Below, piece by piece: positions 23,020 through 31,613 of a DNA stretch of 64,000 nt; the stretch's first letter is position 1; each line of letters starts with the position of its first letter. The translations under genes and the position numbers were made by a program. This DNA is from DATDFB01 sp035276475 (lineage in GTDB: Bacteria; Acidobacteriota; Thermoanaerobaculia; Gp7-AA8). The notes below the pieces were generated by a model. The model was not told the origin of the DNA, made no database searches, and worked only from the letters and a program-made list of their open reading frames with translations. The stretch spans positions 1 to 64,000 of the forward strand of contig DATELQ010000055.1 of NCBI GenBank assembly GCA_035276475.1, given 5' to 3'.

Positions 23020-24842
23020 ACGCCCTTCTGGACGAGCCCCTCGGGGAAGCTTTTCGCGACGCTCTCGATCACGAATTCTTCGATCTCCTGCGCCGTCCGT
23101 TTCGTGAGCGCCGTGTCGGCGATCTTCTTGGCGTCGCGGTAGCGCGCCGTCCGGATGACGTTCTTGATCACCGGCACGGACGATGGGTTCATCGAGAACG
23201 TCTCCAGTCCGAGGCCGAGGAGGACGATCGCGTAGATCGGATCGGCGGCCATCTCGCCGCACATCGACACCGGAATCCCTGCCTTTTTCCCCGCGTCGAT
23301 CACCCCTTTGATCAGGCGCAGCAGAGCCGGGTGCAGCGGCTCGTAGAGATAGCTGACGTTCTCGTTCGAGCGGTCGATGGCCAGCGAGTATTGGATCAAG
23401 TCGTTCGTGCCGATGGCGAAGAAGTCGGCCTCCTGCGCCAGGATGTCGGCAATGACGGCGGCCGACGGCACCTCGACCATGATCCCGACTTTGAGGTCCG
23501 GCTTGTACGGCAGCCCGTCGGCGTCGAGCTCGGACTTCAGCTCGCGGAGCAGCGTCTTCACCTGCCGCAGCTCCTGCACGCCGGAGACGAGCGGGAACAT
23601 GATGCGCAGGTCGCCGTACACCGACGCGCGCAGGAGCGCGCGGAGCTGCTGCTTGAACATGTCGCGCTTCTTCATGCAGAGGCGCAGGCCGCGCAGACCG
23701 AGGACGGGATTGTCTTCCCGCGTGCCGATGACTTCGCGGGCGAGCTTCTTGCCGCCGAGGTCGAAGGTGCGGATGACGCAGGCGCGGGGCGCGCACGACT
23801 CGACGAGGCTCCGGTAGAGCTGGAAGTGCTCGTCCTCGGTCGGCAGCACCGGCGACTTGGAGATGTAAAGGAACTCGGATCGATAGAGCCCGATCCCCTC
23901 GGCGCCGAAACGGATGGCGTCCTTCAGCTCCTCGACGAGCTCGATGTTCGCCTGCAGCGTGATGCGCCGGTCGTCCTTCGTCACCGCGGCGAGGTCGCGA
24001 TTCTCGAGGAGGCGCCGCTCCTGCTCGAGGTGGCGGATGACGCGCGACTGGTACTCCGCGATCATCGCCTGCGTCGGGTTGACGATGATCGTCCCTTCGT
24101 AGCCGTCGACGATGATCATCTCTTCGTTGTCGATGATCTTCGTGAGGCGCGGGACGCCGATGACCGCCGGCATGAAGAGCGACTTGGCGATGATGGAGGT
24201 GTGCGACGTGCGCCCGCCGGTCTCGCTGGCGAAGCCGACGATGGGCCGGCGGTTGAAGTGGATGGTGTCGGACGGGGTGAGGTCGTCGGCGAGGATGACG
24301 ACGTCGTGCTTGATCTCGCTCAGGTCGTGGTGGGCGATGCCCTGCAGGTTCTTGAGCACGCGGTCGGCGACGTCTTTGACGTCGGCAACGCGCTCTCTCA
24401 AATAGACATCGTCGAAGCTGGCGAAGCGCGCCTGCAGCTCTTCCTGCACCTCGGCCACGGCCCACTCGGCGTTGACCTGCTCGTCCTCGATCTTCGCCTT
24501 GACCTTGTCGGCGAACGACGGGTCGGTGACGATCATGGCGTGCGCTTCGAAGATCTGCGCGTACTCGTCGCCCATGGAGCGGCTGACTTTGTGCTTGAGG
24601 TCGAGGAGCTCGTCGCGCGTTTTTTCCAGCGAGGAGTGGAAGCGGCCGACTTCGTCCTCGACTTCTTCGTCACGGATGGGCACGCGGTACACCGAGGCCT
24701 CGCGCTTCTCGATGATGACGGCGCGGCCGATGGCAATGCCGGGCGAGACGCCGATGCCCTTGTAGGTGCGGACGTCGCGGCGCGCCGCGGCCAAAGAGCG
24801 TTGCAGAGTGTCGCTGGTCACTGGCGACATTCTACGCGTCAC
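23016..24842 (-). CDS. ptsI: PTS enzyme I (PEP-protein phosphotransferase)
   Basis: 608 residues. Takes phosphate from PEP on H214 (ETGGRTSHTSIIAKS) and passes it to HPr. Other signatures: GIGLYRSEFLY, PEP-binding IRTFDLGGKK and EDNPVLGLRG, and IGTNDLIQYSLAIDR with the catalytic Cys in VSMCGEMA. N-terminal extension of about 25 residues. Start is probably the GTG at 24842, in a GTGA overlap with the HPr stop; ATG 24830 is an alternative. No sugar-specific EIIB/EIIC genes are near. Confidence 0.93.
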   Translation of the reverse strand: MTRRMSPVTSDTLQRSLAAARRDVRTYKGIGVSPGIAIGRAVIIEKREASVYRVPIRDEEVEDEVGRFHSSLEKTRDELLDLKHKVSRSMGDEYAQIFEAHAMIVTDPSFADKVKAKIEDEQVNAEWAVAEVQEELQARFASFDDVYLRERVADVKDVADRVLKNLQGIAHHDLSEIKHDVVILADDLTPSDTIHFNRRPIVGFASETGGRTSHTSIIAKSLFMPAVIGVPRLTKIIDNEEMIIVDGYEGTIIVNPTQAMIAEYQSRVIRHLEQERRLLENRDLAAVTKDDRRITLQANIELVEELKDAIRFGAEGIGLYRSEFLYISKSPVLPTEDEHFQLYRSLVESCAPRACVIRTFDLGGKKLAREVIGTREDNPVLGLRGLRLCMKKRDMFKQQLRALLRASVYGDLRIMFPLVSGVQELRQVKTLLRELKSELDADGLPYKPDLKVGIMVEVPSAAVIADILAQEADFFAIGTNDLIQYSLAIDRSNENVSYLYEPLHPALLRLIKGVIDAGKKAGIPVSMCGEMAADPIYAIVLLGLGLETFSMNPSSVPVIKNVIRTARYRDAKKIADTALTKRTAQEIEEFVIESVAKSFPEGLVQKGV

Positions 24843-25108
24843 TCGGCTTCATCGAATTTCGCGTCGATCAACTGCTGGAGCGCGGCCACGGCGTCGGCCT
24901 CGTCGGGGCCGTTCGCCTTCACGGTGATGACCGAGCCTTTGCCGGCCGCAAGAAGAAGGATGCCGAGGATCGATTTGCCGTCGACCTCCTCGTCGCCTTT
25001 GCGGATCTTGATGTCGGACGCGAAGCGCGCCGCGACGTGGACGAGCTTCGCCGCCGCGCGCGCATGGAGGCCGAGCTTGTTCTTGATCTCGAAGTCCCGC
25101 TCGATCAA
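24839..25108 (-). CDS. ptsH: phosphocarrier protein HPr
   Basis: 89 residues. Active-site H15 in KLGLHARAAAK accepts phosphate from enzyme I. S46 in GKSILG is the regulatory site phosphorylated by HprK in organisms that have it, and hprK is present at 26987-28069. The C-terminus is acidic (KFDEAE). ATGA overlap with the EIIA stop upstream. Confidence 0.95.
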   Translation of the reverse strand: MIERDFEIKNKLGLHARAAAKLVHVAARFASDIKIRKGDEEVDGKSILGILLLAAGKGSVITVKANGPDEADAVAALQQLIDAKFDEAE

Positions 25109-25536
25109 CCGCTCACTCCTGCGCGGCGCTCGCCGGTGGCGGCGAGGAGGTCGGAGGCGACGCGGATGGCCTTCGAGCCCTTTTCGCTGATGACGTGCGC
25201 GAGCGTGGCCAGGTCGTGGGCGTCCTGGGCCATGGTGGCGAACTTGACGATCATCGGCAGGTTGACGCCGGTGACGATCTCGACGCGGTCTTTCTCGAGG
25301 AACGAGAGGCTGATGTTGCTCGGCGTGCCGCCGAACATGTCGGTGAAGATGATGACGCCGTGGACGTCGCCCAAGCGCTCCAGCGCCTGGCGGATCTTCT
25401 CGCGGGCCTCGTCGACGGAGTCAGTCCACTCCAGCGGCACAGCCTCGACGACGCCGACGTTCGTTTCGATCTTGCGCGCGGCGTTGAGCAGCTCGTAGGC
25501 GAGCTGGCCGTGCGTGACGATGAGCGCTCCGATCAC
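25105..25536 (-). CDS. PTS EIIA component, mannose family
   Basis: 143 residues, EIIA-Man/DhaM-type fold. Phosphorylated histidine is H9 in IVTHGQLAYEL; the IFTDMFGGTPSN and VEIVTGVNLPMIVK segments are conserved. With no IIB/IIC partners nearby it probably acts as a sensor of PTS phosphorylation rather than in transport. Start is the GTG at 25536 with GGAGGG close upstream; the ATG at 25560 lacks a site. A TATCAT box (25564-25559) lies upstream. Confidence 0.88.
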   Translation of the reverse strand: MIGALIVTHGQLAYELLNAARKIETNVGVVEAVPLEWTDSVDEAREKIRQALERLGDVHGVIIFTDMFGGTPSNISLSFLEKDRVEIVTGVNLPMIVKFATMAQDAHDLATLAHVISEKGSKAIRVASDLLAATGERRAGVSG

Positions 25537-25558
25537 GGACCCTCCGTTGACGGGGCGC

Positions 25559-25580
25559 ATGATAGCAGCCCGGCTAGAAT
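25559..25580. promoter_or_regulatory. divergent -10 boxes for EIIA (-) and lepB (+)
   Basis: TATCAT on the minus strand (25564-25559) would start EIIA-HPr-EI transcription a few bases upstream of the GGAGGG site. TAGAAT on the plus strand (25575-25580) is exactly 6 nt before the lepB GTG, a leaderless arrangement. Confidence 0.45.
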
Positions 25581-25586
25581 GGCCGG

Positions 25587-26120
25587 GTGAAGCGGGTCCT
25601 GGCGTTGGTGGCAACGGTGGTGTTGGTCGTGGCGTGGTGGGTGCTCGTGCCGCGGTACGGGTTGCGGTCGTTCCGCATTCCGACCGTGTCGATGGCGCCG
25701 GCGTTGCCGATGGGCTGCTACGTGCTCGTCCATCCGACGAAGGACGTGCACGTCGGGGAAATTGCCGTCTTTCGCCACGATCCGAAAACGATGCTTGCGA
25801 AGCGGCTCGTGGCCGGTCCGGGCGACACGGTCGAGATCCGCGACAAAAAGCTGATCGTGAACGGCCGCGAAGTCAGCGAGCCCTACGTCACGTATGAAGA
25901 TCCGATGGTCTATCCGAAGCAGCCGGCATTGCCGGAGCCATACGCTTCGCGCGATCAATTCGGCCCCTATCGCGTGCCGGCGGACGCGTACTTCACCCTC
26001 GGCGACAATCGCGACCGCTCGTCGGACTCGCGCTATTGGGGAGCCGTGAGCCGTAACGATGTCCTCGGTCGCGTCGTGTACGTCGTGACGGCCAACGGTG
26101 GCATGCACCGCCCGCGCTGA
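25587..26120 (+). CDS. lepB: signal peptidase I
   Basis: 177 residues with a single N-terminal membrane anchor (about 4-21), so shorter than the two-anchor enterobacterial form. Catalytic Ser35 is in RIPTVSMAPAL and general-base Lys72 in MLAKRLVAGPGD. The family box YFTLGDNRDRSSDSRYWG is intact. Cleaves Sec/Tat signal peptides at the outer face of the inner membrane. Start is GTG 25587, 6 nt after TAGAAT. Plus-strand gene inserted in the otherwise minus-strand rapZ-PTS run. Confidence 0.92.
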   Translation: MKRVLALVATVVLVVAWWVLVPRYGLRSFRIPTVSMAPALPMGCYVLVHPTKDVHVGEIAVFRHDPKTMLAKRLVAGPGDTVEIRDKKLIVNGREVSEPYVTYEDPMVYPKQPALPEPYASRDQFGPYRVPADAYFTLGDNRDRSSDSRYWGAVSRNDVLGRVVYVVTANGGMHRPR

Positions 26121-26123
26121 GCC

Positions 26124-26990
26124 TCACCGCTTGTAGTCGCGGTGCACGATCTCCACCGCGTACCCCTTTGCCGCCAGGTCCGCCCCCAGCCGCTGCGCGA
26201 CGGCCACGCTGCGGTGGCGGCCGCCGGTGCAGCCGACGCCGATCGTCAGGTAGCTCTTCATCTCCTTCTGATACCCCGGCAGGAGGTACGTTATGAAGTC
26301 GAGGAGCTTGGCGTAGAACGTCTCGTACTCCGGCTGCCGCTTCAGGTAGTCGACGACCTCGGCGTCGAGCCCGGTCTTCGGCCGCAGCTCGTCGATGAAG
26401 TGGGGATTCGGGAGGAAGCGGACGTCGAAAAGGAGGTCGATGTTGTACGGCGTGGAGTGCTTGAAGCCGAAGCTGATCAGCGTCACGAGCATCTGCGGCG
26501 TGCTGCCCGGCAGGTTGAAGCGCTTGACGACTTCGGCCTTCAGCTCGTGCACGGAGAACTGCGAGGTGTCGAGGACGAAGTCCGCCAGCGACTTGACCTC
26601 CGTCAGCGCCGCGCGCTCGCTTTGAATCGCCTCGGCCACCGGCAGCTCTTTGCCGAGCGGGTGCGGGCGCCGCGTCTCCGAGTAGCGCCGCGCCAGCACT
26701 TCGTCGCTCGCCTCCAGGAAAATGAGGGCGACGTTCGGCACGAGCTTGCGGATGCGCTCGCGGTAGAAGGTCGGGAAGACGCGCGCGAAGTCGTGCGTGC
26801 GGACGTCGACGACGATGCCGACGCGCGTGGCGTTCTCGTGCGTGCCGACCTCGTCGAGGAACGGCTCGATCAACTCGATCGGCAGGTTGTCGACGCAGTA
26901 AAACCCGAGGTCCTCGAGCGTCGACTGCACGTAGCTTTTGCCGGAGCCGGAGAGACCGGTGATGACGACGAGATACTCGGGCCGCTTCAT
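26124..26990 (-). CDS. rapZ: RNase adapter / nucleotide-binding protein RapZ (YvcJ)
   Basis: 288 residues. P-loop TGLSGSGKS at residues 11-19 and the C-terminal signature GVGCTGGRHRSVAVAQRL. In Enterobacteria RapZ delivers an sRNA to RNase E to control amino-sugar synthesis; in other phyla its role is less clear. The ATG overlaps the hprK stop (ATGA). Linkage with hprK, HPr and rpoN is conserved in many bacteria. Confidence 0.93.
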   Translation of the reverse strand: MKRPEYLVVITGLSGSGKSYVQSTLEDLGFYCVDNLPIELIEPFLDEVGTHENATRVGIVVDVRTHDFARVFPTFYRERIRKLVPNVALIFLEASDEVLARRYSETRRPHPLGKELPVAEAIQSERAALTEVKSLADFVLDTSQFSVHELKAEVVKRFNLPGSTPQMLVTLISFGFKHSTPYNIDLLFDVRFLPNPHFIDELRPKTGLDAEVVDYLKRQPEYETFYAKLLDFITYLLPGYQKEMKSYLTIGVGCTGGRHRSVAVAQRLGADLAAKGYAVEIVHRDYKR

Positions 26991-28069
26991 CGTTGTCTGC
27001 GCGTCTTCTCCAATATATCCGGCTGAAACCGCGTCTTTGTGTGAAGACTGCGAATCTCCGAGCTCGCGATCTCTTCCCGATTCGTTCGCGGCAGGCTCTC
27101 GGCGGAGGCGCCGCTGGCGCGGCGGGCGATCTCCTCGTCGATGCGCTGCGTGAAGGCGCGCGCGGAGTCGTGGCCTTGCAACTTCATCAGGTGATTGCGC
27201 GCGGCGATCTCGACGAGGAGGGCCAGGTTGCGGCCCGATGCCACCGGCAGGCGCACGTACGGCTTGGACACGCCGAGGAGCTCGAACGTCTCGCCGGCGA
27301 TACCGAGGCGGTCGTACTCCGTCCCTTCCACCCACTTTTCCAGTCGGACCACGATGTCGATCGGCTTCACGTCGCGCGTCGAGGCCACGCCGAAGAGGTC
27401 CTTGATGTCGATGATGCCGATGCCGCGCAGCTCCATGTGATGGCGCAGCAGATCGTTCGAATAGCCGAGGAGCACGTCGTTGGGGTGGCGTTTGATCACC
27501 ACCATGTCGTCGGCAATCAGGCGATGGCCGCGATAGACGAGGTCGAGCGCGCACTCGCTCTTGCCGATGCCGCTGTCGCCGAGAAGCAGCACGCCGATGC
27601 CGTAGACGTCGAGCAGGCCCGAGTGCATCGTGATCTTCGGTGCCATCGTCTCTTCGAGAAAGTACGTCGTGCGGGTGATGGCCGTCGACGACATCGCCGG
27701 CGTGGAGAAGAGCGGCACGGAGCGCTTCTCGCACTCGTGCTTGAACTCCTCGAGCGGCGTGATCCCCTTGGTGACGATGAAGCAGGAGACGTCGAGCCCG
27801 GTCACGTCGCGCACGCGCTTCTCGCGCAGGCGCACCGGCAGCGACTGCAGGTACTTCGTCTCCGACTCGCCGATGATCTGCACGCGCCCCGGCTTGATGT
27901 ACTCGTAGTAGCCGGCGAAGGCCAGCCCCGGCTTCTGCACGCGCGGGCGGAGGATGGTGCGATCGAGCCCGTCGTCGCCGGTGACGAGCTTGAGGGCGAG
28001 GTCGTCGAGCTCTCCGGAAAGGAGAGCTCGGACCGTCGTCTGCAAAAAATCGTCGGCCGCGTGGGTCAC
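26987..28069 (-). CDS. hprK: HPr kinase/phosphorylase
   Basis: 360 residues, slightly longer than usual (about 310-345) because of a polar C-terminal tail. N-terminal domain about 1-135, then the kinase domain with P-loop LLGDSGIGKSECAL and the phosphorylase-side motif MELRGIGIIDIKDLFG. Phosphorylates HPr on Ser46 using ATP or PPi and reverses it with phosphate. Start is the GTG at 28069, 7 nt after TATCAT (28082-28077), suggesting its own leaderless promoter. Confidence 0.93.
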   Translation of the reverse strand: MTHAADDFLQTTVRALLSGELDDLALKLVTGDDGLDRTILRPRVQKPGLAFAGYYEYIKPGRVQIIGESETKYLQSLPVRLREKRVRDVTGLDVSCFIVTKGITPLEEFKHECEKRSVPLFSTPAMSSTAITRTTYFLEETMAPKITMHSGLLDVYGIGVLLLGDSGIGKSECALDLVYRGHRLIADDMVVIKRHPNDVLLGYSNDLLRHHMELRGIGIIDIKDLFGVASTRDVKPIDIVVRLEKWVEGTEYDRLGIAGETFELLGVSKPYVRLPVASGRNLALLVEIAARNHLMKLQGHDSARAFTQRIDEEIARRASGASAESLPRTNREEIASSEIRSLHTKTRFQPDILEKTRRQR

Positions 28070-28076
28070 GCAACCA

Positions 28077-28082
28077 ATGATA
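28077..28082 (-). promoter_or_regulatory. candidate leaderless -10 of hprK
   Basis: TATCAT on the minus strand, 7 nt before the GTG start of hprK, in the 17-bp gap after the GWxTD gene stop. No Shine-Dalgarno precedes the GTG, which supports leaderless initiation. Confidence 0.4.
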
Positions 28083-28086
28083 CGCG

Positions 28087-28758
28087 TTACGGCTTCGGCG
28101 CCGCGGCCTTCCCGGCCGCGAGACTGGCCTGCGCGGCCGCTTCGAAAAGCTCGTCGAGTTGCGCTGCCGACTTGCGATCGATGATGCGGTCGGTGCCGTC
28201 GCCGGCGCGCACTTCGACCACGACCAGGAAGTCCTTCGGCTGCTTGACCGGCAGCCTCTCGCCGGCGTAGGTGAAGGAGTAGTCGTTCAGGAGGTCGCCC
28301 GACATATTGCGGCTGTTCGCGGCCATGGCCATGTCGCCGACGCTCGGCCCGCTGGTCGGATCGAGGTTCGCGTACGACTCGGCCGTGAAGGCGGCGTGTC
28401 CTTTGATCTCCCGCTTGGCGATGCTGAAGCTGGAGGGAGGCCCGAGGAGGATGATGATCTTGCCGCGCGTAGTGAGGGAGCCGGCGCGGCCCGACACCGT
28501 GAGGCGCTTGTCCGCGATCTCGGCGCGCTTGGCCACGTCGGCGGCGAAGCCGGGGCCGCGGCTGTCGACGAACTTCTTGATGAACTGCTCGGCCTCGTCG
28601 TCGCTCTTGACCGTCGCTTTCCATTCGGCGCGCTCGGCGTTCGTCATGAAATAGCCCTGCGGCGAATTCGGCCAGTTCTTGTACTTGCTCAATCCGCCGG
28701 CGAAGACGACGGGAGCGACCAACGCGAGGACCGCGCCGCACAGAAGATGTTTGCGCAT
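28087..28758 (-). CDS. secreted GWxTD-type domain protein (copy 2)
   Basis: 223 residues with signal peptide (LCGAVLALVAPVVFAGG). The GWxTD-like region carries WPNSPQGYFMTNAERAEW, the F..DSRGPGF segment and the RGKIIILLGPPSSF glycine-proline motif characteristic of this domain. Function unknown; domain members are abundant exported proteins in Acidobacteriota and Bacteroidota. About two-thirds identical to copy 1; the central loop (about 120-150) differs most. Ends 17 bp before hprK. Confidence 0.78.
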   Translation of the reverse strand: MRKHLLCGAVLALVAPVVFAGGLSKYKNWPNSPQGYFMTNAERAEWKATVKSDDEAEQFIKKFVDSRGPGFAADVAKRAEIADKRLTVSGRAGSLTTRGKIIILLGPPSSFSIAKREIKGHAAFTAESYANLDPTSGPSVGDMAMAANSRNMSGDLLNDYSFTYAGERLPVKQPKDFLVVVEVRAGDGTDRIIDRKSAAQLDELFEAAAQASLAAGKAAAPKP

Positions 28759-28769
28759 GAGTGTCTCCC

Positions 28770-29459
28770 CTACTTTTTCGACGCGCCGAGGCGCGCCTCT
28801 GCGGCTGCTTCGAAAAGGTCGTCGAGCTGCGCCGCGACCTTGTGGTCGTTGACGCGGTCGGTGCCGTCGCCCGGATGCACTTCCACCACCACCACGAAGT
28901 CCTTCGGCTGCTTCACCGGCAGCGCGTCGGCCTTGTAGGTGAAGGTGTAGTCCTGCACGACGTTGTTGGCCATGCTGGAGCGCTGCGCCGCCATGGCCAC
29001 GTCGCCAACGGACGGACCCATCGTGCCGCCACCGCCACGGCCGCCGCCACCGCCGTCGATGTTCTGGTACATGTCGGCGGAGCCGGAGGCACTTCCCTTC
29101 GTCTCGCGGGTGACGACGTTGAAGCTCGACGGCGGTCCGAAGAGGATGACGAGCTTTCCGCGCGTCGTGAGAGACCCGGCGCGACCGGCGACGCTCAGGT
29201 GTTTGTCGGCCATCTCGGTGCGCTTGGCCACGTCGGCGGCGAAGCCGGGGCCGCGGCTGTCGACGAACTTCTTGACGAACTGCTCGGCTTCTTCGTCGGT
29301 CTTGACCGTGGCCTTCCACTCCGCGCGCTCGGCGTTGGTCATGAAATAGCCCTGCGGCGAATTCGGCCAATTCTTGTACTTACTGAGGCTGCCCGCCAAA
29401 AGAGCGGGCGCACTCAAGGCGAGTGCTGCAATGAACAGCAGTGATTTACGGGTGTGCAT
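28770..29459 (-). CDS. secreted GWxTD-type domain protein (copy 1)
   Basis: 229 residues, signal peptide (LFIAALALSAPALLAGS) and the same domain as copy 2: WPNSPQGYFMTNAERAEW and RGKLVILFGPPSSF. It differs by a glycine-rich loop (DGGGGGRGGGGTMG, about residues 135-150). ATG 29459 has GGGAG about 9 nt upstream. Tandem duplication of one ancestral gene between hpf and hprK. Confidence 0.78.
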   Translation of the reverse strand: MHTRKSLLFIAALALSAPALLAGSLSKYKNWPNSPQGYFMTNAERAEWKATVKTDEEAEQFVKKFVDSRGPGFAADVAKRTEMADKHLSVAGRAGSLTTRGKLVILFGPPSSFNVVTRETKGSASGSADMYQNIDGGGGGRGGGGTMGPSVGDVAMAAQRSSMANNVVQDYTFTYKADALPVKQPKDFVVVVEVHPGDGTDRVNDHKVAAQLDDLFEAAAEARLGASKK

Positions 29460-29550
29460 GGTGTTCTCTCCCTGGTCCGTTTGGGGGACGGAACACGGTA
29501 GCACGGGGGGTAATTGCGAAGCTGTGACAGCGCGGATAACGTCGCGCCCG

Positions 29551-30120
29551 CTAAATCTCCGGCGCAATCAACCCGAGATTGTTATCGCGCCGCTTGTAGA
29601 TCACAGAGATTTTCTCCGTGTCGAGGTCGCGGAAGACGATGAACTCGTTCTTCGAATCCTCGAGCCGCAGCGCCGCCTCCTCGATCGACATCGGCCGGAT
29701 CGGGAGATTGTTCGTCTTGATGATGCGCGGGCGGTTGTGGTCGCCCGTCTCGCGCAGCCGGCCCGGCTCGAGCACCTGCACCGCCCACTCCGTCACCGCC
29801 GCCTTCACGTGATTGCCGTCTTTGCGGTGATGGTCGCGGATCTTCTTGCGGTTCTTCTGGGCCTGGCGCTTCAGGTGATCGATGGCGGCGTTGACGGCGT
29901 CCTGCATCGACTCGTCGGACTCCTGCACGGCCTTGACGTCGTGCTCTTTGCCGACGATGAGGATCTCGCAGATGTTGCGGTACTTCTCCACCTGCAGCAT
30001 GCAGCGCGCTTCGATCACGTCGTCGAACAGCCGGTCCTGGATGCGCGCGAGCTTCTTCTCGACCAGCGCGCGGATATCGGGAGTGACTTCGTAATTGCGA
30101 CCGGTAATGACGGTAGCCAT
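29551..30120 (-). CDS. hpf: ribosome hibernation promoting factor, long form
   Basis: 189 residues. N-terminal HPF/YfiA domain (about 1-100, with VITGRNYEVTPDIRALVEKKL) occupies the decoding site. The C-terminal dimerisation domain of long HPF (about 130-187: RIIKTNNLPIRPMSIEEAAL, FIVFRDLDTEKISVIYKRRD) joins two 70S into 100S ribosomes. Start ATG 30120 with AGAGGTG 6 nt upstream; a GTG three codons earlier overlaps that site. Follows rpoN, as in proteobacteria. Confidence 0.93.
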   Translation of the reverse strand: MATVITGRNYEVTPDIRALVEKKLARIQDRLFDDVIEARCMLQVEKYRNICEILIVGKEHDVKAVQESDESMQDAVNAAIDHLKRQAQKNRKKIRDHHRKDGNHVKAAVTEWAVQVLEPGRLRETGDHNRPRIIKTNNLPIRPMSIEEAALRLEDSKNEFIVFRDLDTEKISVIYKRRDNNLGLIAPEI

Positions 30121-30143
30121 AGCCTGCACCTCTACTGTTCGAA

Positions 30144-31601
30144 TTAGAAAATTTGCTTGCGGTCCGTCGACGACGGAATGTTCAGCTCGTCGCGGTACTT
30201 GGCCACGGTCCTGCGGGCAATATTAATGCCCTCGTCGTTGAGAATCTTCATGATCTTGGAATCTGACAAAGGTTTCCGCGGATCCTCGGCCTCGATATAG
30301 CTCTGAATCTTCTTCTTCACCGTCAGGCTGGAGATGTCCTCGCCTGTGTCGGAGTCGATGCCGCTGTGGAAGAAGTACTTCATGAGAAAGAGGCCGCGCG
30401 GCGTGTGCATGTACTTGTTCGACACCACGCGCGACACCGTCGACTCGTGCATCTGGATGTCGTCGGCCACGTCGCGCAGCACGAGCGGGCGGAGGAAGTC
30501 GATCCCCTTCTCCAGGAACTCGCGCTGGTGCTTCACGATCGACTCGGCCACTTTGTAGATCGTCCGCTGGCGCTGGTCGAGCGACTTGATGAGCCACACC
30601 GCGGAGCGGATCTTGTCCTTGATGTAGTTGACCGTCTCGCCGTCCTGCTTCGAGTCCATCGAGTTCAACATGGATCGGTAGCTGCCGTTGATGCGCAGCT
30701 TCGGCATGCCGTCTTCGTTGAGGACGATGACGTACTCGTCGCCGACTTTGTGGACGTAGACGTCGGGCTCGACGTAGATGGCGCGCTCGTTCGAGTACTT
30801 CCGCCCCGGCTTCGGGTCGAGGTGCTTGATGACCTCGACGATGCCCTCGAGCGTCTTCATGTCGATGCCGAGGACCTTGGCCAGCTGCACGAAGTGCCGC
30901 TGCATGAACATGTCCCAGTGATCGCGGATGATGACCTCGACCAGGGGGACGTCGATCTCCAGGAAGAGGAGCTGGAGGAGCAGGCACTCGCGAAGGTCGC
31001 GCGCGCCGACGCCGATCGGGTCGAGCGACTGCACGGCCTCGACGGCGCGCTCGACGTCGTTCGGGTCGTAGCCGCCCGCGGCGGCAATCTCCTCGTTCGT
31101 GGCGCGGAGGTAGCCGTCTTCGTCGATGTTGCCGATGATGAACGCGCCGATCTCTTTGACGAGCGGCGACGCGTCCGACATGTTGAGCTGCCAGGTGAGG
31201 TGGTCGGTGAGGTTGGGCGGGCGCGTGAGGGTGTTCTCGATCGGGAACTCCTCGTGCTCCTCCCCCATCCCGCGCGGGTTGTAGCCGTACTCGATGTAGT
31301 CCTGGAAGTAGGCGTCGTAGTCGATCTCTTCGAACGAGTCCTTTTCCTTTTCCTTCGTGGCCTCCTGCGGCTTGGCCTCCCCCTCCGCTTCCTTCTTCTC
31401 CTGCGCCTCGGCTTCGGCGACTTCCTCGGCCTTCACTTCTTCGGCCGATTCTTCGAGGAGGGGGTTCTCGAGGAGCTCCTGGTTGAGGACTTCCTGGAGC
31501 TCGAGTTTGGACAGCTGCAGCAGCTTGATCGCCTGCTGCAGCGAAGGCGTCATGATCAGTTTTTGGGATAGCTTGAGGTGGAGTTTTTGCTCTAGTGCCA
31601 T
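30144..31601 (-). CDS. rpoN: RNA polymerase sigma-54 factor
   Basis: 485 residues. Region I Gln/Leu-rich N-terminus (KLSQKLIMTPSLQQAIKLLQ), a long acidic region II (about 50-110, Glu/Lys/Ala rich), core-binding domain, helix-turn-helix and the RpoN box ARRTVAKYRDELNIPSS at the C-terminus. Directs transcription from -24/-12 promoters with enhancer-binding activators. Thirteen bases downstream of lptB and followed by hpf, the classical lptB-rpoN-hpf order. Confidence 0.95.
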   Translation of the reverse strand: MALEQKLHLKLSQKLIMTPSLQQAIKLLQLSKLELQEVLNQELLENPLLEESAEEVKAEEVAEAEAQEKKEAEGEAKPQEATKEKEKDSFEEIDYDAYFQDYIEYGYNPRGMGEEHEEFPIENTLTRPPNLTDHLTWQLNMSDASPLVKEIGAFIIGNIDEDGYLRATNEEIAAAGGYDPNDVERAVEAVQSLDPIGVGARDLRECLLLQLLFLEIDVPLVEVIIRDHWDMFMQRHFVQLAKVLGIDMKTLEGIVEVIKHLDPKPGRKYSNERAIYVEPDVYVHKVGDEYVIVLNEDGMPKLRINGSYRSMLNSMDSKQDGETVNYIKDKIRSAVWLIKSLDQRQRTIYKVAESIVKHQREFLEKGIDFLRPLVLRDVADDIQMHESTVSRVVSNKYMHTPRGLFLMKYFFHSGIDSDTGEDISSLTVKKKIQSYIEAEDPRKPLSDSKIMKILNDEGINIARRTVAKYRDELNIPSSTDRKQIF

Positions 31602-31613
31602 GGTCGGATCGGC

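Noticed and set aside
23016..25536. Sugar-transporting PTS operon
   Set aside because: No EIIB, EIIC or EIID gene is present among the neighbours, so a regulatory PTS is more likely.
28070..28741. hprK extended upstream through the GWxTD gene
   Set aside because: The added residues are an out-of-frame reading of the GWxTD protein. GTG 28069 sits after a -10 box and gives the family length.
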